From positions 1-64,000 of the forward strand of contig CAZPME010000003.1 of assembly GCA_964587885.1 (NCBI GenBank): 64,000 bases of DNA, written 5' to 3'. The notes beneath the pieces are model-generated. The model was not told where the DNA came from, searched no databases, and saw only the letters and a program-made list of their open reading frames with translations. Below, piece after piece: positions 16,595-28,007 of this stretch. Position 1 is the stretch's first letter. Each line of letters begins with the position of its first letter. Source of the DNA: UBA60 sp964587885. Its GTDB lineage: Archaea > Thermoplasmatota > Poseidoniia > Poseidoniales > Poseidoniaceae. The position numbers and the translations under genes are program-made.

Positions 16595-19117
16595 TTAATC
16601 ACCCAGCGACCATGATGCGATATTGCACAGCACTTTACCATCGTTGCCAACATCAATCCAAACAACATTAGCTCGGTATTCTTGTCCTGATGATGCAATC
16701 GAAATATTCACTACATCTCCATCTATTTCGGCATCAATATTGCCATCACCGTGCAATCTAACTTGTGTATCATTGAGGGGCAACTGCCAAGTTTTATTAC
16801 TCGAGTTTTCAGCACTGGAAAACCAAACTCCAATCATTTTCCCATCCCAAATTGTTCCGGCTAAGCGAGGATTATTGAGTGTTTCAATTTGCCAAGATTG
16901 TGAAGGTATTACGCTATCTTGGCACCAGTGCAGCCAGCCATTTTCCGGCAACGTTAGAGAAATCACACCATTTTCTAATTCCGGAAGTAAGCCTTGTTGT
17001 CGCAATCCAAGGTTCCAGTCCCATGTTGAATTATTTCCTGCTGGCAAGCGTGGAGTCGCATCCAAATCACAAGTACTATTTTCTTGTCCAGCAAACAAAT
17101 TATCTCCTGAGGTGAAAAGTGGATTTGGCGCGGAAATCTCTAATGGGCTTGAATTCGAAATTAATTTTGAACTTGAAAGTGGTAATGAAAGGGTGGCTAG
17201 CCAAGTTGAGCCATCATCCCCAACCCAATCTAAGGCCGGTATTAACTCAGACTGATTTTCGGCATTTCGCATCAAATGAATGGCCCCATTAACTCCGGTT
17301 GCACACATTTCCATTTCCGTCTTACTTGCCTTTGAATCTATTACAATACGGCTATTATTGTCAAATTGCCACAACTGATTTCCGGTTCCGTCAGCTGATT
17401 TTAAGGTCATATTTCCTTTTGGGGCAGAATCATCAATAATTACATCAGCACAGATTCGTGGAGCAATATGATTGCCATCCCAACTCCAATAATTTGTTTT
17501 GGTACTGATTGGAACCATTGGTTGAAGAGAAATAGTAGAATAATTGCCATCACTTTCATCTTCATACCAAAGATGAACTGTAATTCCTGTAAGACCAGAT
17601 TTGTCTTCGGGAGGAGTGGCGACAAGAATAATTTCAGTTCGCTGCAATGGCTCTGCAGTGCCGCTGCACTTTTCTGAAAGCGGTAGAATCTTACCTTGGC
17701 AATTCCAAGAAAGTTCCCATCCATCGCTCGAATGCCATCCTTGAATTGTCCAATGATGTGAAACCAGTGCCTTTGAGGTCACGACAAGAGAAACATTGTT
17801 GGTAGCATTAGCGTCAATACGGCTTACTGAAGGGAACTCCCAATCTAACTCAGCATCCCAATCTTCAGCTTCGACTGTAGGAAATTCTGCCGGTAAGGCG
17901 AGGAGTAAGGAGAGGAAAATTACATGGGTAAGTTTGAGATTGGAAGATGAACTAAATTCTTTGATATCATCAAGGATTTGTGGAGTGTTTTGGTCAGCAC
18001 CATTCATCAAAATACTCATTGCCCCAAGGATGGTCAAAAAGGTCCACATTTGATGCCCTGAAAAGGCTCCAAACATCAATCCTGAAAGACAAATCGCGAT
18101 AAATAATACGATTTGAGTGCCAGTACTTCTTGTTGCCGACATGCCCATCTCTGAAATTAATATTCTATTACCAGGCAATCCAGGGAATGGCAGTAATGAA
18201 ATCCATCCTATCAGCATCAAACCATGCCCTGCAAGTGCTAATGGATGGGGCCAAGCGCTGGCCAAGGTATATTCTTCAGCACCGAGAAAGATAATTCCTA
18301 GTGTCTCAGGGAGAAGGGAAAACTCAACCGCGGTTGGCTTTGCGAATAACGACGTGTTTTGCGGTGTAAGGTAAAGACCTACAATTACCATTACCATGCC
18401 TGAAATCAATAAGAATGCAGGGGAAATTAATGAAATGATACCCATTCGATGGCGGTCACGCCAAGAAATATCATCCATTCGGGGGGAAGAAGGGAGGGAA
18501 ATAATTCCAAATGGCCACGCCAAATAGGGGAAGGGAAACATTACAGGTAGTATCCCACCAACGCGCATTCCAAGCCTTTCAGCTATCAATTGTTGAAATA
18601 TTGAAGCAAGTGCAATAACTATCATAAATGGCAGTGAATAATACAATATCACCGGTAAGAGCACATCTTGCGAATACCATGAAACATCATCAAAGCGTGG
18701 TGAAATCCATGCGGTTCCCACAATTATTGTCGAGACTAAAGACCCAAACCAAAAGAATAGATGTGTGAATTTCGAAGTCCCGAATTGGCGTATCGGACGC
18801 GGCTTGATTTTCAAGACCCATGGGTGGTCAATTTTCAATTCAGCCATCCAATCAAGTTCGGCCAAATGGTCATTTAATAATTGCAAATCAGCGTGGACAT
18901 CACCTTTTCCAACCCCATTGGCTTCATCATCCTCATTATCCGTCTCTCCTTCACCATCTACGTCGACGAATGGATAAACAATCCAAGCAGGCCATAACCC
19001 GCCTAATTCTTCCTTTATGGCAAAATGCCTAGCGATAATCGTCGCCAAGAGTTGACGCTGATTCCATGCAGATTCAGCGATCTCAATCGATTCCATGCCA
19101 TCATTTTCGACCGACAA
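16595..19117 (-). CDS. Site-2-protease-like (M50/EGY) membrane pseudoprotease with extracellular C-terminal domain
   Basis: Protein of 840 residues. Residues 1-110 are cytoplasmic and acidic. Residues ~118-390 form a multi-helix membrane domain with the layout of M50 site-2 proteases of the EGY type: an N-terminal helix, then IFQQLIAERLGMRVGG (173-188) where HExxH-containing HELGH..AR..G is expected, PFPYLAWPFG, a RHRMGIISLISP stretch resembling FDI..AGPLAG, and HPLALAGHGL..SLLPFPGLPGNRIL (291-320) resembling HPLA..G..LNLLP..QLDGGRI. Both His and the Asp zinc ligands are gone. After a helix near 395, about 430 residues are beta-rich, Ser/Asn/Trp-rich and presumably outside. The protease relationship is inferred by eye. 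Overlaps into panE. Confidence 0.55.
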   Translation of the reverse strand: MSVENDGMESIEIAESAWNQRQLLATIIARHFAIKEELGGLWPAWIVYPFVDVDGEGETDNEDDEANGVGKGDVHADLQLLNDHLAELDWMAELKIDHPWVLKIKPRPIRQFGTSKFTHLFFWFGSLVSTIIVGTAWISPRFDDVSWYSQDVLLPVILYYSLPFMIVIALASIFQQLIAERLGMRVGGILPVMFPFPYLAWPFGIISLPSSPRMDDISWRDRHRMGIISLISPAFLLISGMVMVIVGLYLTPQNTSLFAKPTAVEFSLLPETLGIIFLGAEEYTLASAWPHPLALAGHGLMLIGWISLLPFPGLPGNRILISEMGMSATRSTGTQIVLFIAICLSGLMFGAFSGHQMWTFLTILGAMSILMNGADQNTPQILDDIKEFSSSSNLKLTHVIFLSLLLALPAEFPTVEAEDWDAELDWEFPSVSRIDANATNNVSLVVTSKALVSHHWTIQGWHSSDGWELSWNCQGKILPLSEKCSGTAEPLQRTEIILVATPPEDKSGLTGITVHLWYEDESDGNYSTISLQPMVPISTKTNYWSWDGNHIAPRICADVIIDDSAPKGNMTLKSADGTGNQLWQFDNNSRIVIDSKASKTEMEMCATGVNGAIHLMRNAENQSELIPALDWVGDDGSTWLATLSLPLSSSKLISNSSPLEISAPNPLFTSGDNLFAGQENSTCDLDATPRLPAGNNSTWDWNLGLRQQGLLPELENGVISLTLPENGWLHWCQDSVIPSQSWQIETLNNPRLAGTIWDGKMIGVWFSSAENSSNKTWQLPLNDTQVRLHGDGNIDAEIDGDVVNISIASSGQEYRANVVWIDVGNDGKVLCNIASWSLGD

Positions 19118-19191
19118 AAGATCACCTCTACCCGATTAGGGTTAGCCAACGCTCTCAGCGGTAAGACATCAATGCTACGCCTGTAGAAGAT

Positions 19192-19809
19192 TCACTTATT
19201 CTTGAAGCGTTTGAGGCGGAAGGTCTCTTCTCGCTCCATTTCTTCAAGACGAAGTTGGATGAAATCTCGAGCCACTTCCATTTCAGGAATGACTTTGAAT
19301 TCCAATGCATTTACTCGACGCTTGGTTGCTTCAATTTCAACGAGAAGGCGCTTCAATGTTGATTCCATCTCTGCGGCCTTGACGATTTTTTCAATTAACT
19401 CCCCATAGCCATCGGCAGCCTCATCAATATATGCTGAACCACCGATTAGACCGGATCCTCGTTGCTCCAAAGATAACGATAGGTTGGTCCCTTCTACCTT
19501 GGGAACAACTACTCCCATGATATTACGGCGGGAAACCTCTACCTCTGGATGCACTGGGTTACCCAATGCCGCACATTGAACCGCCAATCCACCTTCTATT
19601 GCCGCCGCCAAAGCGATGCGTCTGCTTGCATTGCGGTAGGATTCAGTCAATCCTTTCTTAGCTTCAATCATCTCGCTTAGAAGAGTGCGGAATTCGTGGA
19701 ACAGTCCATCCCGCTTCATTTTTAGCAGGTTATATCCATTTTGAGTTTGCTTAATACGGCGTTTCAAATTGATGAGTTCACTTCGGGTTGGTTTGATATC
19801 CAGCGCCAT
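19192..19809 (-). CDS. atpD: A/V-type ATP synthase subunit D
   Basis: Central-stalk rotor subunit (205 residues), an antiparallel coiled coil linking the A3B3 head to the membrane rotor. The N-terminal MALDIKPTRSELINLKRRIK and the C-terminal RRVNALEFKVIPE motif are diagnostic. Last gene of the nine-gene operon; it begins 37 bp after the subunit B stop with GAGGTGAAT upstream of the ATG. Confidence 0.96.
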   Translation of the reverse strand: MALDIKPTRSELINLKRRIKQTQNGYNLLKMKRDGLFHEFRTLLSEMIEAKKGLTESYRNASRRIALAAAIEGGLAVQCAALGNPVHPEVEVSRRNIMGVVVPKVEGTNLSLSLEQRGSGLIGGSAYIDEAADGYGELIEKIVKAAEMESTLKRLLVEIEATKRRVNALEFKVIPEMEVARDFIQLRLEEMEREETFRLKRFKNK

Positions 19810-19846
19810 CGATTCACCTCCTCTTGACTAATCCACTATTGCAAAT

Positions 19847-21229
19847 TCACTCTTTCTTCTCGGTTGGATGATACTTGTCAATCCACTCTTGGTCTAGGCG
19901 AACTAGATATTTTGTGTTGATGTTGGTCAAAATCTCCCACGCCATGTCCAAAGTTTGGGTAATTGTTCGGTCATCATCACGGCTCTGACGCAGATAGGTA
20001 TTCTCAAACAAATCAGCGAACTTTAGGGTCTGAAGGTCACGCTCGTTCAATGCATCTTCACCAACGATAGCAACTAGACCTCGTAATTCACGACCTTGGG
20101 CGTAGCCAGCATACAATTGATCGGAAACCGACTTGTGATCTTCTCGTGTTTTACCATCTCCAATTCCAGCATTCATCAATCTAGATAGGGATGGTAAAAC
20201 GTTAATCGGTGGGTAAATTCCTTTTTGATGCAATTCACGACTGATAACAATTTGACCTTCAGTAATATATCCGGATAGGTCGGGAATCGGGTGAGTAATA
20301 TCGTCACCCGGCATTGTCAAGATAGGGAACTGAGTGATACTACCTTTCTTACCCTTTACGATTCCTGCTCGCTCATAGAGCATTGCTAAGTCAGTGTACA
20401 TGTAACCAGGATAGCCACGGCGGCCGGGAACTTCTTCTCGGGCTGCACCAATTTGGCGAAGTGATTCGCAATAATTTGTCATGTCAGTGTAGATAACGAG
20501 TACGTGATAGTCGTGCTCGAATGCCAAGTATTCCGCCGCAGTCAATGCAAGACGCGGAGTGATTAGGCGCTCTACAGCAGGGTCGTCAGCTAAGTTAACG
20601 AACAATACTGCATTCTCTAGAGCACCGGTGCGCTCTAAATCGTGGCGGAAATAATTGTATTCTTCGGCAGTAATTCCCATTGCACAGAATACTACAACGA
20701 ATTCTTCATCACTGCCAATTAATTTCGCTTGGCGAGCAATCTGCAGAGCAATATCGTTATGCGGTAATCCACTGGCACTAAAAATTGGCAACTTCTGTCC
20801 ACGCACTAATGTTGTGCAACAATCAATTGCGCTGATTCCTGTTTGAATAAATTCTTCAGGACTTTCACGGCTGTACGGGTTGATTGCTGCGCCGATGATG
20901 TCGGCATTTTCTTCGCCAACAATTTCCGGACCACCATCACGAGGTTTACCTGCACCGGTAAGGATACGGCCAACCAAATCTTTGCTTACTGGTAATTTGA
21001 AAACATCGCCCATAAACTTGATTCCAGTCTGCCGGTCAATCCCCGCAGTACCTTCGAAAACTTGCACGACAACCATGTCATCGCTGGTATCTAGTACCTG
21101 ACCATTCTTTACGCTGCCATCGGAAAGTCGCAATGTTACGATTTCACCATAAGCAACCGGCTCAGTTTTGTTCAAGAACACTAGCGGTCCTTTGACGTCA
21201 GTAATTGTTCGGTATTCTTTTCCACTCAT
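19847..21229 (-). CDS. atpB: A/V-type ATP synthase subunit B
   Basis: Non-catalytic (regulatory) head subunit of 460 residues. It has the expected YRTITDVKGPLVFL N-terminus, the PYSRESPEEFIQTGISAID segment and SGLPHND where catalytic subunits have a P-loop. The C-terminal helical domain is intact. Follows subunit A by 11 bp; ATG 21229 is preceded by a GGAGG sequence. Confidence 0.97.
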   Translation of the reverse strand: MSGKEYRTITDVKGPLVFLNKTEPVAYGEIVTLRLSDGSVKNGQVLDTSDDMVVVQVFEGTAGIDRQTGIKFMGDVFKLPVSKDLVGRILTGAGKPRDGGPEIVGEENADIIGAAINPYSRESPEEFIQTGISAIDCCTTLVRGQKLPIFSASGLPHNDIALQIARQAKLIGSDEEFVVVFCAMGITAEEYNYFRHDLERTGALENAVLFVNLADDPAVERLITPRLALTAAEYLAFEHDYHVLVIYTDMTNYCESLRQIGAAREEVPGRRGYPGYMYTDLAMLYERAGIVKGKKGSITQFPILTMPGDDITHPIPDLSGYITEGQIVISRELHQKGIYPPINVLPSLSRLMNAGIGDGKTREDHKSVSDQLYAGYAQGRELRGLVAIVGEDALNERDLQTLKFADLFENTYLRQSRDDDRTITQTLDMAWEILTNINTKYLVRLDQEWIDKYHPTEKKE

Positions 21230-21240
21230 ACATATCCCTC

Positions 21241-22983
<1,743 letters not shown>

Positions 22984-22987
22984 TTTT

Positions 22988-23290
22988 TCACTTCCATAGG
23001 TCGACTCCAATCGCCTTGCGAATATTTTCGCGTAACGAGGTGTCCTCTTCGGTTCCGATTCCCAAAACCGTAGGACTAATGCTATCGGAGAGTCTGTTTC
23101 GCAGACGCTCAGGCATTCGGGCAAGAATCTTGGAGTCAACCACAATGATTCCCACCTCCTTTTCATTGAGTAATTCCCGCAACACCGTCGATACTTCCTC
23201 ATCTGAAGATGTATTGTGGATGTGGCTAATGCCGGCGAGTTGGAATCCTAGAGTGAATTCCTGTGTTCCTACTACTGCAATCTCCAACAT
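22988..23290 (-). CDS. atpF: A/V-type ATP synthase subunit F
   Basis: Central-stalk regulatory subunit, 100 residues. LEIAVVGTQEFTLGFQLAGI and the GIIVVDSKILARMPERLR segment match the Rossmann-like subunit F fold. GAGGTGA precedes the ATG. It lies between C and A in the normal operon order. Confidence 0.93.
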   Translation of the reverse strand: MLEIAVVGTQEFTLGFQLAGISHIHNTSSDEEVSTVLRELLNEKEVGIIVVDSKILARMPERLRNRLSDSISPTVLGIGTEEDTSLRENIRKAIGVDLWK

Positions 23291-23299
23291 ATCACCTCA

Positions 23300-24358
23300 T
23301 TAGAACATCAAATGCTCCTCAATCAATGTGCGGTCCAAGCCAGCGGATAGGCCGCGGATTATCAGTAGTAATTTATCGACCTCTTCTGACTTACTAGCGA
23401 TATAATGAATCACTGGCAAAGCAGATAGTGGTTGCAGATAAGACATACGAGTTAATTGACGGTGCAGGTTTTGCGTCAGCCAATTTATAGCAGAATCCAA
23501 AGTCCCCGTTCCTTCAGTCGCATTAAGTGCCTCTTCGAAGCCACTCGCATCAAATTGTGAAGATCTGCGCAAGAGGTCAATTAGAGCCCCATGATTTTCG
23601 ACTGCAGCTGCAACTCGTAATTGCGCGCCGTTCCATAAACGGCCGCCGGGAAGCAACATTTCAGCAACTTTTTCATGCGTTAATCCCTCTCTCAATCCAC
23701 GGAGGATATTGGTGATATTGAGATGGTCTACCTCGCTCTGGATGTAACTCCTTAATGTGCGAGAAGAGGGGTCGGGGGAGCGCATAGCGGCCAAAGCCTT
23801 GGCATAATAATGGCGATCAAGAGCGTCCTCCATATCTTGTAACGAGGATTCTGCAGTCGTATCGGTAAGTGCTCTACCCCATGGGGTTCCAATCATTGCA
23901 TCAGCTGCTGATTTCAATGTCGAATTGTCGCGCAATAGCGCCAACCACTCGGCATTATTTTGATTTTCGTCTGGTAAAATAGACTTCGTAACCTCTTCGG
24001 CGGAAACATCATTCGCAACAGAACGAAGAATAATCTTGGCATTTCGATAAGAAAATCGATCGGTATACGATTTAACCTGAGTTTTTAGCAGGCCTTGACA
24101 ATATCCGGAAACCTCGGCTAATTCTCGGCTGAGATTATGATTGAGGGAGACTTCGACCAAATCCGCACCAGACAAGCGCATTGAATAGATATCAATTTCA
24201 GGTCGGTAGCCGCAATCTGCGATTCCTGTGACCAACTGGTCTGGAGTCATTTGTAGTAATTGACGCATACGTGTCTCATCGACCAACTTCGCACGACGCG
24301 CCTTGCTGCGCGTAGCGGCGTTAGCGGGATTTGACCCACTTGTATCGAGTACCGACAA
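23300..24358 (-). CDS. atpC: A/V-type ATP synthase subunit C
   Basis: Helical subunit (352 residues) that caps the membrane rotor ring and links it to the D/F stalk. The three-lobe helical pattern with the SYTDRFSYRNAKIILRSVAND segment is the family hallmark (usually followed by a conserved Asn/Lys-rich helix). An N-terminal extension of about 25 residues (TSGSNPANAATRSKARRAK) is basic and not typical of shorter homologues. Lies 25 bp after subunit E. Confidence 0.9.
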   Translation of the reverse strand: MSVLDTSGSNPANAATRSKARRAKLVDETRMRQLLQMTPDQLVTGIADCGYRPEIDIYSMRLSGADLVEVSLNHNLSRELAEVSGYCQGLLKTQVKSYTDRFSYRNAKIILRSVANDVSAEEVTKSILPDENQNNAEWLALLRDNSTLKSAADAMIGTPWGRALTDTTAESSLQDMEDALDRHYYAKALAAMRSPDPSSRTLRSYIQSEVDHLNITNILRGLREGLTHEKVAEMLLPGGRLWNGAQLRVAAAVENHGALIDLLRRSSQFDASGFEEALNATEGTGTLDSAINWLTQNLHRQLTRMSYLQPLSALPVIHYIASKSEEVDKLLLIIRGLSAGLDRTLIEEHLMF

Positions 24359-24383
24359 ATTATCTCCCCCTATCTATTTACAT

Positions 24384-24947
24384 TCATGAAAACAATGTTT
24401 CTGCTATTTGTCCAAGATTTTCATCCCAAGCGGCTTGCAATCGGCTATCAAACCGATAATCAAGACTTACGGCTCCGCCATCGGCTTCGAGAATGAAACC
24501 ACCTAGGCCATCAATATCATCGCCAATCTTGTACTTGCTCCCAATATCTTCGAGAACCTTACGATCGAGAGATACTGGACGTAATACCATGTCTTTGGAT
24601 CCTTCTTTTCCGGCTTCAGCAATCAAACTCTTGAGCACGCTTACACGGCCCTTCAAAGATGCTGAGCCAACCGTTTCTTTAACCGACTGCCATGTAGCAT
24701 CAAGTTGTTCGCGCTTAGCGATTAGCATATTCTTTTGGTTATGTTGGCGGGCTGCAGCCGACATCTCGGTTCCGAGTTGTCCGGCTTCTTGCTCCGCTGA
24801 TTGCATTAGGCCTGAAACTAATTCATCGGCCTCGGCTTGCGCCGCTGACTGAATCTTCTTCGCTTCGGCCTTGGCTTCAGCAATGATTGCATCCGCTTCA
24901 GACGTAGCATTCGCAGCTATTTTGTCAGCCAACTTGTCTAAGGACAT
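24384..24947 (-). CDS. atpE: A/V-type ATP synthase subunit E
   Basis: Peripheral stalk subunit of 187 residues. A long N-terminal Ala/Glu-rich coiled coil (about 1-90) is followed by a globular C-terminal domain with GGFILEADGGAVSLDYRFDSRL, the typical subunit E ending. The ATG at 24947 has a strong GGAGGT eight bases upstream; the longer frame (24965) covers that site and is rejected. It pairs with subunit H. Confidence 0.93.
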   Translation of the reverse strand: MSLDKLADKIAANATSEADAIIAEAKAEAKKIQSAAQAEADELVSGLMQSAEQEAGQLGTEMSAAARQHNQKNMLIAKREQLDATWQSVKETVGSASLKGRVSVLKSLIAEAGKEGSKDMVLRPVSLDRKVLEDIGSKYKIGDDIDGLGGFILEADGGAVSLDYRFDSRLQAAWDENLGQIAETLFS

Positions 24948-24988
24948 GACTTGACCTCCTATCATTCAATTCCGCTGGGCAAGATGCC

Positions 24989-25300
24989 TCAGAGCAGGAA
25001 TAGTGCGACGAAACCGAACAGTACGATTGTCTCTGGGATAGCCATGAAGATTAGCGCAGTTACGAATTTGCTGCTGTCTTCAGCAACCATTCCAACTCCG
25101 GCAGCACCGACTTGTCCTTGCGACAGTCCGGTTCCAATACCACAGCCAGCAAGAGCGATACTCGCTCCTAACTTGGCACTTGCATTCACGGTGTGTTCGT
25201 TGTCATCTCCAGCCTCAGCTGCAGTAAAGTCGGCAACCAATGTCACAGCAAGGGCGGCAAACAAAACTACTAGGGCTATTCTCATCCAATTTATATTCAT
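24989..25300 (-). CDS. atpK: A/V-type ATP synthase subunit K (proteolipid ring)
   Basis: Membrane rotor subunit of 103 residues. Residues 5-25 are an N-terminal hydrophobic segment ending in an AEAG-like cleavage site, probably a signal peptide or an extra helix; residues ~43-70 (IALAGCGIGTGLSQGQVGAAG) and ~79-102 (FMAIPETIVLFGFVALFLL) form the ion-binding hairpin. Glu90 in PET is the ion-binding carboxylate. Whether the coupling ion is H+ or Na+ cannot be settled by eye. GGAGG lies 10 bases before ATG 25300. Confidence 0.93.
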   Translation of the reverse strand: MNINWMRIALVVLFAALAVTLVADFTAAEAGDDNEHTVNASAKLGASIALAGCGIGTGLSQGQVGAAGVGMVAEDSSKFVTALIFMAIPETIVLFGFVALFLL

Positions 25301-25343
25301 ATTTTTTTCCTCCAATTTGTCCAAATAATTCGGGACTCTGATA

Positions 25344-27509
25344 TTAGTCGGCCTCCACATTTACTAGCTTCTTACCGAACGGGGCGAATGGTTCGCCTCC
25401 GGTTTCATAGAACTTGCCCATCCACTCGACGAAGTGGAGACGGGCGGCTTGCACATTAGGACTGAACATACCCAGTCCTAGTGCGAAAATTTGAACCGCT
25501 AACCAACCTATTAGGAATATTGGGATTAGTACCATATCGGCCATCCCTGCGCTAGAAAAATTTGCTAAGGTATGCGCCATAGGTTCGTAAAACATGTGAT
25601 TACCAGTCTCAGCAATCTTAACACCGACGATTCCGACTGCAAATAATCGAACATAAGAAATGGTATTGGATAATATCTGCAATGATTCGAGTGGACCAAG
25701 GCCTATGGCAATTGGTAGAGGAATCCCCTCATACTTCCATAACATAATGACAACCATCACTATTCCAATCGCCATGATTGAAAATCCAATGGTGGATAAT
25801 TGTTCGAGTAATGCGAGATAATCCTCATCACTATGCTTTGGTGATACAATAAAGGCGTAAATGAATAAGAATCCGCCGCTCAATACTAACAACCATGACC
25901 CCTTCTCAAAAATCGCTGCTACCATTCCATGTTCCTTTAGAACGTCTCGGAAACCGATGAGCATTCCTAATGCTAAGTGGAGGACTCCAAGGTAAATTGT
26001 TAGGACTATTAGGTCATTGATGTTTGAAGATACTCGGTGGAATGGGAAGGCTAAAGTGAATCCAAATGGCCCGGTCCACATCCAATGCATTTCTCCACCA
26101 CTTGGGTAGAGGGCAGCCATCCAAGTTACCCACTTTGGTGCGTGAGCATGCGCCCAGTGATAGCTTCCACCGGCTGCTTCACATTGTGCCACTCCTACAA
26201 TTCCAGAAATATCACATTCACCATGTGGTAAATATTCAAATCCAGCAAATTCACCAAAGAGGTAGCCGAAAATAATAGTTGAAAAACCAATGTAAATGAG
26301 AAGTTTAGACGCTTGTTGGACCAATTCATTACGCGAAAATTTTGCTGAAATCCACCATGCTATTGCAACGATTGCAATTCCATAAGCAATATCACCAAGC
26401 ATCATTCCAAAGAAGATTGGATAGGTAATGAACATGAATGTAGTCGGATCAATACGCCCATACTTGGGGCGGCCGACTGCATCGGTAAGCAATTCATATG
26501 GCTTTGCCGATTCTATATTTTGGAAAGCGATTGGGGGTAATTCGACTTCAGACTCATGATCAAAATGATGGCCACGTCCATGTGGACGCTCAAACGGTGT
26601 ATGCTCGGCATAGGTTGCAACTTCGGATAATGCGGCAGTGACTATCCGAGCTTGATCGGTCAAGACCCAACCTTCAAGAATGAATGCATGATCACTAGTT
26701 GCAACACGAACTGGAGCAGTTTTGATATCAAATTCACGCTCAAGAACTTCTATTCCGCCGACAAGTAAACCACCATTTTCGGCGTTCCAATTTTCAAGAC
26801 TCAATTCAATGTTCTCGGCTTCGGATTGTAAACCACCAATCTCTCCTGTCAATGTCTTGAGAAGAGATTTTGGCGAGCCGGTCTCTTCTGGTAATTGCAA
26901 GGCCTCAAATCCTTGACGCGACAGTATTTGGCTGATTTCATCACCTGATTCGGCCTCACAAAATACAGCTACAGTTCCTGTCTTGCCCTCATTTGGGTTA
27001 GCGAAAATAATGATATCGGCAGTTGCGGCTTTCAACTCGGTTGCGGTTGCGGCCAAGTTTGCTACACTTCCGACATAAGTGTTTAGAGATTCGTAACCAC
27101 TCATTAATTCAATATCAAGGCCAAGTGGGGCGAGTTTTTTCAAGGTGCTAATTTCCGCATGGATATTTTCAAGGTTGGAATTAATTTCTTCCAAGCGAAC
27201 TATATCTGCGGTTACGATATTAATACTGTCGGAAAGTGTTGATTTTAGTGAATCTTGCATTTTCGCTTTTGGAATAATTTCATCACTCGGAGATGATCCT
27301 AATGTACTCATACATGAGCGCATGATTGCAAGACGGTTGCTGATTTTATCAGCAGAAGAATCGGGAGTTCCAATACCTAATTCATCACCATTGTAATCGA
27401 TAATATGGATGGCGCTTAATCGGGCAGCTAATTCCAAAGTAGAATTCAATTCTTCAAGAGTACCGGCAACAGTAATTTTCGACATCTCAGCGGTGGTGAG
27501 ACCCGACAT
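25344..27509 (-). CDS. atpI: A/V-type ATP synthase subunit I (a-subunit)
   Basis: Membrane stator subunit of 721 residues. The N-terminal half (1-340) is a soluble, coiled-coil-containing arm with an AEMSKITVAGTLEEL start. The C-terminal half has about seven to eight helices with the conserved FFGMMLGDIAYG motif and ISYVRLFAVGIVG, whose Arg faces the proteolipid Glu. ATG 27485 (MSKITVAG) is an alternative start. Between H and K in the operon. Confidence 0.95.
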   Translation of the reverse strand: MSGLTTAEMSKITVAGTLEELNSTLELAARLSAIHIIDYNGDELGIGTPDSSADKISNRLAIMRSCMSTLGSSPSDEIIPKAKMQDSLKSTLSDSINIVTADIVRLEEINSNLENIHAEISTLKKLAPLGLDIELMSGYESLNTYVGSVANLAATATELKAATADIIIFANPNEGKTGTVAVFCEAESGDEISQILSRQGFEALQLPEETGSPKSLLKTLTGEIGGLQSEAENIELSLENWNAENGGLLVGGIEVLEREFDIKTAPVRVATSDHAFILEGWVLTDQARIVTAALSEVATYAEHTPFERPHGRGHHFDHESEVELPPIAFQNIESAKPYELLTDAVGRPKYGRIDPTTFMFITYPIFFGMMLGDIAYGIAIVAIAWWISAKFSRNELVQQASKLLIYIGFSTIIFGYLFGEFAGFEYLPHGECDISGIVGVAQCEAAGGSYHWAHAHAPKWVTWMAALYPSGGEMHWMWTGPFGFTLAFPFHRVSSNINDLIVLTIYLGVLHLALGMLIGFRDVLKEHGMVAAIFEKGSWLLVLSGGFLFIYAFIVSPKHSDEDYLALLEQLSTIGFSIMAIGIVMVVIMLWKYEGIPLPIAIGLGPLESLQILSNTISYVRLFAVGIVGVKIAETGNHMFYEPMAHTLANFSSAGMADMVLIPIFLIGWLAVQIFALGLGMFSPNVQAARLHFVEWMGKFYETGGEPFAPFGKKLVNVEAD

Positions 27510-27535
27510 TCTAACTACTCCTTTTCCTAAGATGA

Positions 27536-27856
27536 TTATTCAGCTAAGAATGATTTGAGCACGACTTCAACAGCCTTTGAGCGGCGAGTCTCACTATTGT
27601 CCTTGATGGCAGAGATTTCTTCGTCGCCAGCGGAACTAACTTTGTCAGCCTTCTTGGTTGCTTCGGCACGTGCTCCAGCGACAACCGCAAGGGCTTCTTC
27701 TTGACCAGATTCACGGGCTACAGTGATGGTTTTCGAAGAAGCGGCTCGTGCCTTAGAGACAATATCTTGCGCCTTCTCGTTGGCTTTTTTCAAAGTTGCT
27801 TCTGCATCAGATTCTGCTTTCATTATTCTGGAGAGGATTTCTGCCTTGCTCACCAT
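27536..27856 (-). CDS. ahaH: A/V-type ATP synthase subunit H (peripheral stalk)
   Basis: First gene of the ATP synthase operon: 106 residues, almost entirely one Ala/Glu/Lys-rich coiled coil that pairs with subunit E. The start chosen is MVSKAEILSRIMKAE at 27856 with AAAGGTGAT upstream; 14 extra residues from 27898 do not look like the family. The identification rests mostly on position and coiled-coil character, since sequence in this family is low-complexity. Confidence 0.8.
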   Translation of the reverse strand: MVSKAEILSRIMKAESDAEATLKKANEKAQDIVSKARAASSKTITVARESGQEEALAVVAGARAEATKKADKVSSAGDEEISAIKDNSETRRSKAVEVVLKSFLAE

Positions 27857-28007
27857 TATCACCTTTGATGGTCGGGGGATTGAAGAGGGGTTTATCATGG
27901 TGACGGGGATGTAGGTTCACCTTCTACTTGAGCAAGGCAATAAGCACACCATACCTATTACCCATTCGTTTGATTTAGAATGGATTACCGCAGGAGGTTG
28001 AATCGAG

